Of a stretch of 64,000 bases of DNA, positions 37,161 to 49,300 are shown one piece after another. Position 1 is the first letter of the stretch. Each line of letters starts with the position of its first letter. The DNA is from Gorsachius magnificus (Eukaryota; Chordata; Aves; Pelecaniformes; Ardeidae): assembly GCA_034008185.1 (NCBI GenBank), contig CM067084.1, forward strand, positions 40,685,099 through 40,749,098, in the 5' to 3' direction. Position numbers and translations under genes: made by a program. The notes under the pieces were generated by a model. It was not told where the DNA came from and searched no databases. It worked only from the letters and a program-made list of their open reading frames with translations.

Positions 37161-39490
37161 GTATTTGGAACGTTAAGCATGTGGAGTTTTTTTTATAGCT
37201 GTCTGTTGTTAATGGTGTTTTCTATGTAAATACAGTTTCTACTATGGTGACTTCTCTCTTCATTTCGGTTTAAACCCAGTATTATATCTTTTGAGTAAAT
37301 GTAGTATATTCCCTTAGTGAATATGGTAAAGAATAATATCTTATAATTTTTGCCTATATATTATGGAATCTAGGTTTTAATGGCTCATTAATCATAATTA
37401 TTACATAAAAATGCTTCTGCAATGCAAAGAAAAGACAGAGAGGGTTTTGAGGCCAATAGGGAAAATGCTACCTTTAATTTAATTTTGCTTTTAGGAATAG
37501 GGTCACCTTATGTTTTAAAGATAGTGTTTCTGACTTGCAGAGATAGGTGAGGTGACAGTATATGTGTCAATAGTAGTAAGAAATGTAAAAAAAAAAAAAA
37601 GATGTCCTAAAGTAGTGTTTCGTCCTACATCTAAACTTAAATTTTAAGTGGAGCTTTTTTGAATCTAAAGAGCTACTTAAAGTTTACATTTTTTAGTATT
37701 CAGTGTAGCTGTCTGACTTTAAATTCATGTAACAAAAGATACCACTTTTCATATACAGATTAAAACCAGCAGGACCATCTTTTCAAAGGTTGTAGACTGT
37801 AAACCAATTTGAAAGAATATTGTGGAAGTATATTTTAACAGATCTAGTATCCTGAAGTGAGAAAGAACAGTTTAAATGTTCAGTCTTCATAAATTATTGT
37901 TGATAAAAAAACCTGTGGATACAAAATCTATTTTGCCATAAACCACTGCACTGTATATAGAGTATGTTCTTGTTGTAGTTCCTGCTGATCATGCAGATTT
38001 CATAATGATTTCAGTAGGTCACTTAAAACAATCTGCCAACTTCATCTGAAGACCAGAAAGGTCAGTGATATAATGGTTTCTGCACATGGTTCTTAAAGGT
38101 GAGCTGCAAAGTTAAATTTAAAATTGGATGGGATCCAAAAGTCTAAGACTCCAATGCCCGTGCTGTCCTGCTGACAAAGAATATTAAACAGATTTTTTCA
38201 GTAGAGCTTAAATGTTTGTAAGCATGGGAATATATACACTGATTTCACTTAAATCTCTTGCCTCAAATGAATACTTCCCTTAAGTTTTATCTTCGCTCGC
38301 ATTGCAGATTTTGCCTCTGTTGGTTCTATTCCTGAATTTAAGGGAATTTATGTTTACCCTATACAGAAGCCCTTTTGTTTCAGGCCTTGCCAACATTATT
38401 GCATGTTCGATGTGAGAGGAGTTATATAGATAGAAGCATTTTGGGGTGTTTTAGGAGAATATAAAATTGGCATAAAAATCTAGGGTGTTTAAGTTCTAAT
38501 ACGTATGCTTGCTATTTATGACAATTCAGTCATTAGACATTAATTCTGTTTCATAAGTTGCTCCGTAATGATCTTGGCTATGTGGATACAAATGAATGAA
38601 ATGAGTATTTAAAGACATGGAAAATTAAGAATATATAGAAAATGAGTCAGTAAGCTTCCTTGCAGATAGAGTGAAAGCACTTTGTTCTTTCACATTCTTT
38701 CCTGGACTACCCCTGTAAGGATTATCGTGCTGCAGGTTATTTGTACCAGAATTGCATAAATATGGTCCCTGTAAGATGGATGTTTGAAATAGCTCAAATT
38801 AAGTAATAAAACAGATTTAGTCTATGTGGTAGCAAGATATCAAGTGCTTCCTTTCATATGAAATGTGCGTCATCTTACAGCAGTAATTCTCCACCACTTC
38901 ACTATGGCTACACAAAAATGGTATCATTGTGTATTGCAATTATACATGTTTGATCTTGACCTTTCCATAGAACACTTACAGAAATTCAAGCCCTGAACTT
39001 CATGGCTTCCTTTGGCCAAACTGAATTGTGTCATTTTAATTAACATTTGTAGTCTCCGATTTCCACATCTTGATGACAGATTAGCATAGCAGCAGAGTAA
39101 TAAAATGAGATTAAAAGGTAGACAAACTTCTGTTTTTATTAAGCCTGGATGTTACAGAAGAAGAAAGGAATTTGATCATGGAATGTTCCTAGATTAAGGA
39201 TCTTAATAACAAACTTCCACGGTATTTCTTTTAAGTTATTCGTTGTTTTCCTCTGTATTTGGATGTATTAGGAACTTAGGTTATTGACTTGTTATGTTTC
39301 TCTATAGCTACAGAAGACTCCAGTGCCCTTGAAACCAAAGGAGGCAAGTGTCAATGCATACTTAAACATTTCTACTAAAGCCTTTTCCTTTTTTTTTTTT
39401 TTTTCCCAGTGAAAGCATTCTCATTTGCTTTTTTTAAGCTCTAAAGGCATCATTAAAATTGAGAGTTGATTCATCTTATAAATGGGTAGT

Positions 39491-40046
39491 TGTCCTGGTT
39501 TAAAGTAGGATAGAGTTAATTTTCTTCCTAGTAGCTGGCATAGTGCTGTGTTTTGGATTTAGGATGAGAAGACTGTTGATAACAGACTGCTGTTTGAGTT
39601 GTTGAGCAGTGCTTACACCAGTCAAGGACATTTTCAGCTTCCCCTGCTCTGCCAGGTGCACAAGAAGCTGGGAGGGGGCCCAGCCAGGACAGCTGATCCC
39701 AACTGGCCAAAGGGGTGTTCCATACCATATGATGCTGTGCTCAGTATAGAAACTGGGGGGAGTTGGCTGGGGGGCAGTGATCGCTGCTTGGGGATGGGAT
39801 GGGCATCGGTGAGCGGGTGGTGAACAGCTGGATTGCTTGTTTTTCCTGGGTTTTGTTTCTCTCTCATTGTTTTCCTTTTCATTACATTATTATTGTTATT
39901 TTCCAATTATTAAACTGCTCTGATCTCAACCCACGAGTTTTGTCACTTTTGCTCTTCCAATTCTCTCCCCCATCCCACCCGGGTGGGGAGAGGATGAGCA
40001 AGCGGCTGTGTGGTGCTTGGTTGCTGACTGGAGCAAAACCACAACA
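39491..40046 (+). mobile_element. Solo LTR 2, avian ERVL-type, 5-bp TSD
   Basis: A 556-base solo LTR beginning TGTCCTGGTTTAAAG and ending AAAACCACAACA (TG...CA ends; TGTyyTGGTTT pairs imperfectly with the complement of the 3' end). It is flanked by a perfect 5-base target-site duplication GTAGT (39486-39490 and 40047-40051), which proves the boundaries and fits ERVL-class integration. Internal signals in + order are a TATA-like TATAGAA (39745-39751) and a poly-A signal ATTAAA (39909-39914). I recognise the opening (GATAGAGTTAATTTTCTTCC) as a common avian LTR type. The perfect TSD suggests it is younger than LTR 1. No viral genes remain. Confidence 0.92.
39909..39914 (+). terminator. Polyadenylation signal ATTAAA in LTR 2
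   Basis: ATTAAACTGCTCTGATCTCAACC is the usual end-of-R context in this LTR type. It is in sense with palladin, so it is a potential site for premature polyadenylation. Confidence 0.45.
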
Positions 40047-40051
40047 GTAGT

Positions 40052-43000
40052 TATCTATTATAAATTAACATCTCCCCTAGGCTCAGTAGAAGCTACTAAC
40101 AACTTCAGTCTTGGAAAAGATATACAAAAGGAAAATTCCACAGTGGGTTGTTAGGTCTTTGATTTTTAAAGTTGTTTTTTACATTCTGATTAAAACTATT
40201 TGTATTGCATGAAATAGCGTTTCAGATTAAATGTCTATAATCTTATAAACTAATTCAGTCAAACTAATTGCAGTGAGTAGACTCAACATACTTGAAGTAA
40301 ACTTGCCTTATGGAGCTGTGGGTATTTTGATGATTTGAGTGTATATCACATGACCGTACTTGAAAATACAGGGGAAGCAGTGTTTGAGCTTGAAAGAGAA
40401 TTGGCAGATAGCTGTTATTTCTGGGTATCCCCTCTAAGTAACAGTAGTTGTAGGTGCTAGTGAGCTCCAATGATCTTATTCCTAGAAGGGCCTACATTCA
40501 TTGAGAAGAGCTGAAATACAGTCTCTGTGCTTTTGTTGGCCAGAAGCAGCCAAATACCACTGTTTAATATTGTGATCTAGATATTTCTTGCCTCAAATTC
40601 AGAAACAAGCAAACAAAAGCCTTCCTGTGGGGAGAAGTACAAGTAAAGTTACAAAATAGTCTGAAATCCAGCTCAATATTAGATATAATGTGGAAAAGAC
40701 ATTTCATGTTGTGAAAATTTTCACTACTTTAAATTCATTTTTATTCCCAATTGGAATTAGGAACCAATTTTAATTTTTTTTTTCTGTTGAAGGGAGAGCA
40801 ACAGAGATTCTAATGTCCACTTTATAGGATGAAGTCCATGACCCAAGAGGGACCTAAGGCTCAACTGGAAGGAGGTTACTGTGCCTTTTGTGTGTGTGTG
40901 ATATTTTTAAGACCAACATCTGCTATCTGTACTGAATATGTGAGAATTATCTATTTCCTAGTTAGCTTTTTCAAACTAATAATGTGCACTCCATAAATAA
41001 ATCCTTCTGTTTTTCCAGAGGGATTTGGAAGTTGCAGAGCATAGCTGGGCCTGAGGGGCTGTTTAAAGCTCTGTCTTCGGAGAGTAATCAAGGAATGAAA
41101 GGCCATGTCAGGTTCTGTGGGAGAACAGGGAGTAAGGGATAGTGTTGACTTGGTAAACAGGTATAGGCCAGGAGTGATTTACTTTGGCACTGTGTATTAA
41201 TAGTAAACTGTATGCTCCTTTGTATGGATATATGTGTAGTTTTGTCTGGTGAATACTTTTATAGTACAGTAAATTGTCGGATTGAATGACTGTTATGTTC
41301 CTGGTCCTGCCCTTGTAATATAAGCTAGAAGAGTTTTTGAAACAGACTGCACAGGCTGGTTGGGAAACTATCAGTTAGCAGTAACCGTACCGATAGGATT
41401 TTGAAAGCAGGTTTTGTTTTTGTTTTTTACCAATCCTACTAAACAAAGGTCTATGCCATGTAAGACTGGGGTCTTCTCAAGGGGTAAGAGGTGGTAGGGA
41501 AGCGTAATTATCAGCTATGGAAATAACTCCTAGAAACTTGTAACAAATTTTAAGATTGCTATGAATGAAGCATGAATAGAAAAGTGTGTGAAAGCACCGG
41601 AAGAAACAGCAGAATAAGTGTTAAAAGAATGGCATGAAATGATAGTGAAGAACATAATTCCCAATTGATCAAATAAAAGATTGTTACTTCTATCAAACCC
41701 AAAAGGCCTGTGATTGAGTGGGACCATAGCGTCTGGTTAGTGGAAGACTATGCATTCTGACAACAGAACGGTGGGAACAAGGTTGTAATATATGCTATTT
41801 CTTTTTCTCTTAGCCCAAAAGGAAGAAATCTTACAGCAAAAGACTTCCCATAACAACTGTTAACTCTTGGAGAATATAAAAATCTGTCATTTTTGCTAAT
41901 AAAGAGGAAACCTAGAGAAAACACAAGGACTCGATAGCCAGCATCCCTTGTTTTCCGCATTGCATACAAGTGATCTTGGCCAGACCACTAAACATGTGTC
42001 TTGGTGCTTGTAAATATGTGAGTGTCAGAGTATGTGTTAAAATCAAGAGTAGATGAAATCTACAAGGGAGTGAGTGAGCAGCTAAAATCAAATTACCTGA
42101 AGATACTGCAAATGCTATTTCATCTTCTGTAAGGTTTTGCACTGAGTCTTGTTATACTAATTTCCTACATGCATACCTAAGAATTATGAGGGAAGTATTT
42201 AATTTTAAGCATGCACAGCTGAGAAAAGTATTCTGAAATTTCATCTGAAGAACAAATGGAAAGCTGAAAAAAAAGTGTTAATTTGATGTACTTCCTTCTG
42301 CAGGCATGCTCTTACAGTAAAGAAAAAAAACCCCAAACTGTACCACCACCTCCATGTTGCACACACAAATCACTGCAGCCAAGGAGGGCAAATACTATAC
42401 AGCTCTTCGAATGGTTGTTTTTCCAAACTTCTGAGGTAAAATACATTAATAAATACAATTAATATTGCAGATCTTAGCTAAGCAAATCTTGTGATCATAG
42501 AAAGGGTGCATGACCTTGTCTCTCGCCCAACTTTTCTGTCATGGCGATGTATTGATATTTCAGTGAAGCATCTCACAGGCTACAGCAAGTCACTGTAGGA
42601 ATAAACTAACTTGCATATTCTGTGAATTAGTGAAGAATGTGTCTTACACTGATAAACATGAATCCTGTTGAAGAGTAGGGAAGAAAATCAATTGACAAGC
42701 ATTTAAAATAAAGTTTTGGTGGGCAGACTGTAGAAAAAGCTACATTGATGTAGCTGATCAGCCTAGGCCAGGCAAAATGCATTTGAAATTGTGGTTTGTA
42801 TTTTATTTGACTGCTTTCCTGATTGTCTCTTCTGACAGTTCTCACATGAGTATTCTAAGTATGTTCCTTCACAAAAGTTTTGGGTGTGGTTTTTTTTTTT
42901 TAAGATAAATTTCCTTTTACATGAGAATATTTTAAGGCTAATAATCTATGGTGGCATTTTACTCTAGCAAAATTAGGAGGATTCTTTCTCTTCCCTTCTT

Positions 43001-46000
43001 GAGTGAGCCAAGAAATCATGTTTTGAAAATTTGCAGTTAAGCTTTGAAATAATTTACAGGTCAAAGCTTATCAAGCAGATACACATTTGTGAATAACTTC
43101 TGTTGTCAGATTCTCCAAATAGTGTGCTGACAGAAGAAAATAAACCTTTTGTTTTAACAACTGCTGTTAAATAATTGAGGTTAAATATAGGATGCTCATT
43201 GCATCTTTGTGCACAATTTATTTTGTTCTCAAGATAAACAAGAGCATCTACCCAAAGTGACACCAGCAGAAATGAAATGCCATTTGATTAAACTATAACA
43301 ACTGCTTAATGACTGCAGAGTTGCTTATTGTGAAAATCATGAAGTCAAGCTTAACTGTCTAGGTTACAATTTTGTACCACCACTTAGCCTCTTCTTAGCT
43401 AGAATTGTCATGTGTGCTGATCATTCAAGCAAAATGAGCTTGTGTTGATGGCTCCTTTGTGAGAGCTGAAGAGGCAGTTCCCATTTCTCTTGCGGAAGTA
43501 GCTTACAGCTGGAGAAGGTGCCATTAGTCCTTCATCCTCTATTTCCCAAAGGCTTAGATTTGTCTCTTGTTCTTTCAGGTATTCTTTGTACTTGAAGGTG
43601 ATATCTTAGAATCTCATTTCACAAAGACAATTTACATCAGGGACAAATCAACTTGCTGTGGAGTTAACATTTATGGTGTAAGAACAGCAGATAACTTATG
43701 CAGTATTCTGATTCAGTGCCAAATAATTCATTATCTATGTCTTTCTCGGTGGTGACATTTTTGGTTGATTATTTATTAACATTAGCAAGCCCCAAATTGC
43801 TACTCATTCCTAAACAAGAGAGTACCCATTTCAAGCAGTACCTCAGGGATGATAAAGCAAGCTGTAGGTGTTTAGTCCACATGTTAAAATTAAACTTGTA
43901 CAATGTACCAATTAATATATGTAGGTTCTACCACCTTGTATTAGAAAAAAGTAATTATGTATTGTCATATTTCATGCAATTATCCTTCTAGCTGATGGGG
44001 TATCAGCCTGTTTCCTCTTTGGTGATGGCTGGAAAATGGTAGTCCAATCTCTAGAATTATCATTGCCAATGGCTCATGTTATGAGAAATACACATACTAG
44101 ATGACACCACTTAGAAAGGAAAGCTGCAAGCAGGTGTACGGAGTTTAATTCAATTTTTAGTTTCATCCCCCTGTGTGTGTTACTTTGTATTAATGACTAA
44201 ACTTGTGGGGAAAATTTTAATTACAAAAAGGAAAGGGAAATGTCAGACTAGATTCTTTTGGTCAATTGTAAGTTTCGTCTTGGATGCTTAAAGAATACCT
44301 TCAGCAGAAAGGTTCTCAGCCCTTTGTAGTTTGCTTATGCTCCTTATAGCTTTGATTTTGTGTTCTGCATAGTGTTTCCGTAGACATACTGATGTTTATA
44401 CCTAACCCTTTTTTTTTTTTTTAAATTTCACTTGACTTGGCTTTCAGAGACTTGTTGATACCATTTCGCCAAGTCGAAGGACCTGAGGCATAACACCTTC
44501 ATATCATATTGTCCTTGTGCAGAAGCAGAACAGACACTACCTCAGATGCCTCTGTACTGCTCTCTAGTGTATGGCCCGGATATTTCCCCCACCCTACCAT
44601 AAAGTCCTTCCAGAGTTCTGATGACTTTTGGATGCCTATAGTCTTTTTCCCCCCCTTGGTTTTTGATACAAAATTACAAATATTTAGGCAAAATGTAATA
44701 TTCTGTATTTTGCTTCCTCCTTTGAGAGTCGCCATATATTGAAAGGAGGTTTTAGTGACTTCTGCCTATGTAACTTCACACTGCATGTTTTCCATTGTAT
44801 GCTGATGCTTTCAGGAATCTAAAGCAGCTGTTCAGTTAGTGACTTGGAAGAAGAGTTCTATATTTCCCTGCTTAACTTTGAGCTAATGTTTACCTCTACT
44901 TAGATGTTTAGAAGGATCTGATATTCCGGTAGCTTATCTTTGTATTTCTTTGACTAGGGAATGGTGCCAAGTAGACTACCATATGCTTTGCAGTGACATT
45001 GAGCTGGGTTATCCAGAACGTTTGCATGAGAATCCATATTACAAAAAGGGTAAAAAAATCTAATAGAAGAGTGTAACTTCTGATGGAGATATCTTTATGT
45101 GTACATGCAGTCTGTGTCAGGCTCCTGTGTATATTATCAAACTCTGTCTAGAATGTAAATAGCTGTTCAAAAATGAAACTAAATCCAATTTAATCTTGTA
45201 TTTTCTCTAGTGGACACCTCAGAACGTACATTTCTGTGTTATAGCTAATTTTTTTTTTTCCAGGTCACATAAAGTAGGATTGCAAAAAAAAAAAAAAAAA
45301 AAAGCTGAAGTTTTGTATCAGCAGAAAAAGTTTTTATGCTCAGTTCCTGGTAAGCAATGTGAACAGCAAGCCCATATCTTTTATTCCATATAAATAATTC
45401 AACCTTATATGTGATTTTACAAAGCAAAAATTTTCTCCTTTTAAAAAGGAATGCAGCATTAACTATGAGCTGCAATCAAGAATTTGCTATAGAGATACCC
45501 ATTTTGCAGTTCCATTTCAGTAGTTGCCTTTTGCAGAACAAATGTCGATTGTAGCTATAACATAAAGCAAGTTCTTGAATCTCTGACTTCATAATATGAG
45601 TTTAATAATGGATGTGAACTATCTATCTTACCTATTGGTTGGAATCTGTTCTTGTTTTTCTGTTCTCTCTCTTCTGTTTTGAAGAACATGAAAAGGAAAT
45701 CAGAAATGTTTCTTTGTTCTTGAATGTATATTTACAGGGAAGGCCTGCAATATCTTAGTACACAGATAATATAAATCTTGCAAAATTGAGACTCTGCAAT
45801 TTGAGGTGCTTTACACAGATCATATCATGAGCTTTAAGTAGTTCAATGTCTTTAGAAATTATTTAATATTAGTTTTAATATAAATATGCATTTTTGTATG
45901 TACTAGCAATTTTTATAAAAATATTGTTTTTCACACTTGGTTGTATTGACCTGCTTGCACTTTAAATTTGAATACTATTTCACATCCCCAGTAACTTGTA

Positions 46001-47639
46001 TTTGTAGCCGTTTTCAGTTGATTCTCCTTGTCATTGAGCAGCTTGCTGCTCCTTTGAAGAGCAGTAAAATAAGAAGTAGTATAAAGTGGTTGTCTCTGAA
46101 CCATCTAAATCTGGGCCAGGCTCGTTCCCTCTTCCCAGACTAGAAGGGTTCAGCTTGAAGTTCAGCAAGCTACATGCTTGACAGATTGTAGTTCTCTTGA
46201 AAATGGCCGGGTTTCCTTCCACAGGCACTTCCGCTGAAAGGTAGTTACTATGCAAGTCCTCCCACAGATAACCCATCAAGTAAGCAGTCAACGTTTCCAA
46301 ATGCAGCCCTTGGAATGGAAGAGCTGTTGATGGAACCATGGTGGTGCAGACAGAGTTAACTCAACTTGTGTGCACTTCTGGCTACTTTACCAAGTAGGTA
46401 AATTGTCTATAGAAAATGGAACACTATTACCTAGAAGCTTTAATTTCTTTTTAAGACTAGAGCATAACAATATCTTTCTGCTTCCACCAAGTCAAGGGCT
46501 CCAGTGTTTGGAATTGTATAAATATGTAATAAGCAAGTAAGTGTAAATTTATTTCTGTTCCCCACTTGCATGGATCACTGCAACATGTAGTAAGACCTCA
46601 ATATTAATAATATCTATTATAGGAGTAGGCAGGGGTGAAGGGAAGGGAAAGAAAAGTTGTTTTGCTTCAATTTACTACATGCTTAAAATGAAATGTCTAC
46701 CCTTTTACATAAGGAGTTGGCATTTTCAGCGGTATCCAAAGGTGAGGCTCTGAATGAACTTTGGCAAACAGAGATTGTCTGTGTCCCTAGAGCTCTGACT
46801 GGCATGTGGCAATGGGATGTTACTTCTGGCACTGTGTGGGCTTGATGATTGGCTGAGTCCCTGGCATAATGATCTGTGAAGCAAAGATCTGTGAAGACAT
46901 CAAGGACTTGGCAGCATTGCATGTATCTTAGCAATACATCAAGCCTCGATTTGCCAGCAGGTATTCCTGCATGAACTCATTCACTGAATGCAGAAACAAA
47001 AGCCAGCTTTTCAGTGAGTGAGAGGGGAAAGAGAATTTCTTGCCAGCTGCATTACTCGTTAGTCCTCTTAACCTAGCTTAACCCTTTTGTGCACAGTGAA
47101 GCTGTGAAGGAGCAAGGAGTGTTCGAATGCTTTGTGGATGTTTTCTGCATTTGTTCATCAGCTGCTATAGAGCAGCTGGCCGTGCTGCAAGAGTGAAACT
47201 TTAAGAATGTGTTTCCAGATCTGCTTGGGCAGTTTGCCCTCCAGTTTGTGAGGCTATTGTTGAAGGTATACAAAGATCACATATACTGCACTGGAGAGCA
47301 GCAGGATATCTGCTTAAGACATTTGGGATAGTGCATGGATGGAGTATCCATTTTTCACCATAAATCCTGTTTGCCATGCAATTAGCTCAGAGCTTGCATT
47401 GCAGAATGATGTGAAATGTGATCAGGTTCTACCATGAAACATGCATACAGTCTCTCTGCTTTTATTTTTGTATACTGGTTACTGGTGCTCATACCATAAT
47501 GATATTTTTGCATATGGGCAGGGTCCAACTACCCTGTTAAATAATGTTGAACTGAAGGAAAACAATTTTTGATAGCACTTAATATCTAAATGCAAGTTGA
47601 AGGGTTATTAAGTATGTAGGATAGACAGTTAAAGAGCAG
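40052..47639. other. PALLD: PALLD intron, no gene seen
   Basis: AT-rich non-coding sequence. Poly-T near 44409 and an 18-base poly-A near 45286 are simple tracts. Open frames are short and unrecognised. The last few hundred bases (47000-47640) are a little more GC-rich and might include diverged 5' CR1 sequence, but I cannot align it. Confidence 0.6.
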
Positions 47640-47805
47640 ACTGTGGCCTCCAGGAGGGTACCTCCGTTCTTCCTGAACAGTTCTCGAGCTTCCCACCCTG
47701 GCTGCCAGTAGTGCTGTAACTCGCTCCTGGCTATCTACCAGGGCTGAGGAGCAATCTTTAGGTAGACAGTAGGCCTTCTCTATGCCCTGTGTCAAAACTG
47801 CTTCC

Positions 47806-48330
47806 ATAAAGAAAAAAAGATGGGTCATTGTCATAGGATGACATAGGATCCCTCTGAAGGGAGCAGAAGGCCCAATATGCAGACTGGACCCACTTCTTGG
47901 GGAAGTCTGCTTCCCCCCTGGGGCCCAGGTTAAAGATGTGAAGAGAAAGCTTCCTATCCTGGTACGGTCCTCAGATTACTATCCATTATTGATTTTTTTC
48001 AGGTAGGCAGTTGCAACAAGAAGTCTGAGGACAATGAAGAGAGACTTCAGAGCCTTGGGATGACTGGTTAAGGGATCAGGAGCACAAGTAATGTTCTCCT
48101 CTATCCTTCCAGTTGCAGGGAATGATGAGGGAAGACACAGGAAGAGCCAGCAGATCAATACCTGGCTCCGAGCCTGGTGTCGCCAGCAGAATTTGGGGGG
48201 TTTTGATCATGGCTTGGTTTACATGACACCAGGCCTGCTGGCAGCAGAGGGGATACACTGTCTCAAAGCGGGGAAATGATCTTTGCACAGGAGTTAGCAG
48301 GGCTCATTAAAAGAGCTTTAAACTAGATCT
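47806..48330 (+). pseudogene. CR1 C ORF1 C-terminal esterase-like remnant
   Basis: Remnant of the C-terminal SGNH-hydrolase (esterase)-like domain of CR1 ORF1. Visible blocks are K-K-K-R-W-V-I-V-I-G (about 47812-47838), L-K-G-A-E-G-P-I-C-R, RKLP-I-LVRSSDYYPLL (about 47945-47990), FSSILPVAGNDEGRHRKSQQ (48094-48153) and INTWLRAWCRQQN-LGGFDHG, then GLLAAEGIH. The GDS nucleophile motif expected after V-I-G is replaced by a TGA (47839-47841). The later D-G-x-H block reads E-G-I-H, so the catalytic Asp also appears lost. Domain assignment is from family knowledge; the breaks are seen directly. Confidence 0.75.
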
Positions 48331-48544
48331 GAAGGGAGAAAGGGGTAAAACCAGGATTGCTAGGGATAAGCCTGGAGGTGGCATGCCAGCGTCTGAGGGG
48401 TGGTGTGCTAGTGAGGTCCTCTGGCCTGTCATCTCAGTGGAAGTAGGGGTGGAGATTCATGTGGCAGCAAAGACACAAGGGTTAGAAACCATAAAAGCAG
48501 CTGAGAGTGGTCACATAAGAATTAGGGTTTCTCCTCCCAAAAAG

Positions 48545-49300
48545 GTGTCAGGATCACTAGCCCAACTGAAATGCATCTACACCAATGCACGCAGCATGGG
48601 CAACAAACAGGAGGAGCTGGAAGCCATCATGAAAACACGGTGGGATGACTCGCACAACTGGAGTGCTGTAATGGATGGCTATAAGTCTTCAGAAGGGATA
48701 GGGAAGGAAGGAGAGGTAGTGGGGTAGCCCTATATGTTAGGGCGTGTTTTGATTGTCTAGAGTTTAATGATGGTGACTATAGGGTTGAGTGTTTATGGGT
48801 AAGAATCGGGGGAAAGGCCAACATGGCAGATATCATGGTGGGATTCTGTTATAGACCACCCACCCAGGATGAAGAGGCAGACGAAATATCCTCTAAGCAG
48901 CTGGGAGGAGCCTCACAATCGCTAGCCCTTGTTCTCATGGGGGACTTCAGCTTAGCAGATGTCTGCTGGAAATACAATACAGCAGAGAGGAAACAGTCTA
49001 GGAGATTCCTGGAGCGTGTGGAAGAGAACTTCCTGACACAGCTGGTGAGTGAGCCAGCTAGGGAAGGCACCCTGCTGGACCTGTTGTTCACAAACAGAGA
49101 AGGACTGGTGGGTGATGTGACAGTTGGAGGTGTTCTTGGGCATAGCGATCATGAAATGATAGAGTTTTCGATTGTTGGAGAAGTAAGGAGAGGGGTCATC
49201 AGAACTGCTACCTTGGACTTGCAGAGGGCAGACTTTGACCTGCTTAGGCGCCTGGTTGACAGAGTCCTTGGGAGGCTGTCCTGAAGGGCAGAGGAGTCCA
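48545..49300 (+). pseudogene. CR1 C ORF2 endonuclease remnant
   Basis: APE-type endonuclease of CR1 ORF2. It starts L-K-C-I-Y-T-N-A-R-S-M-G-N-K-Q-E-E-L-E-A-I-M and then jumps directly to K-T-R-W-D-D-S-H-N-W-S-A, lacking the roughly 20 residues that carry the I-T-E-T catalytic Glu. A frameshift follows between about 48727 and 48800. The second half (48823-49284) is one clean frame: V-G-F-C-Y-R-P-P, VLMGDFS (the family has G-D-F-N, so the catalytic Asn is replaced), LLDLLFTNREGLVGDVTVGG and GHSDHEMIEF (catalytic S-D-H retained). Dead as an enzyme. Confidence 0.85.

Larger units (their letters stand above)
17441..39490. other. PALLD: Large PALLD intron segment, no gene seen
   Basis: About 22 kb of AT-rich sequence without a supportable gene. 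Open frames here are short and do not resemble known proteins; the longest (25925-26371, minus, 148 codons) is discussed separately. It contains simple tracts (poly-T near 23159, poly-A near 24658, poly-C at 25872-25897, an A-rich block at 31321-31402, poly-T near 29419 and 39388), small hairpins and an enhancer-like motif cluster near 36.9 kb. No later palladin exon (the rest of Ig1) was found. Confidence 0.6.

Noticed and set aside
39382..39411. Excellent acceptor-like polypyrimidine tract ending in CCCAG
   Set aside because: The sequence after it, read in the frame continuing from the palladin exon, stops within ten codons and has no Ig-domain similarity; treated as a cryptic acceptor.
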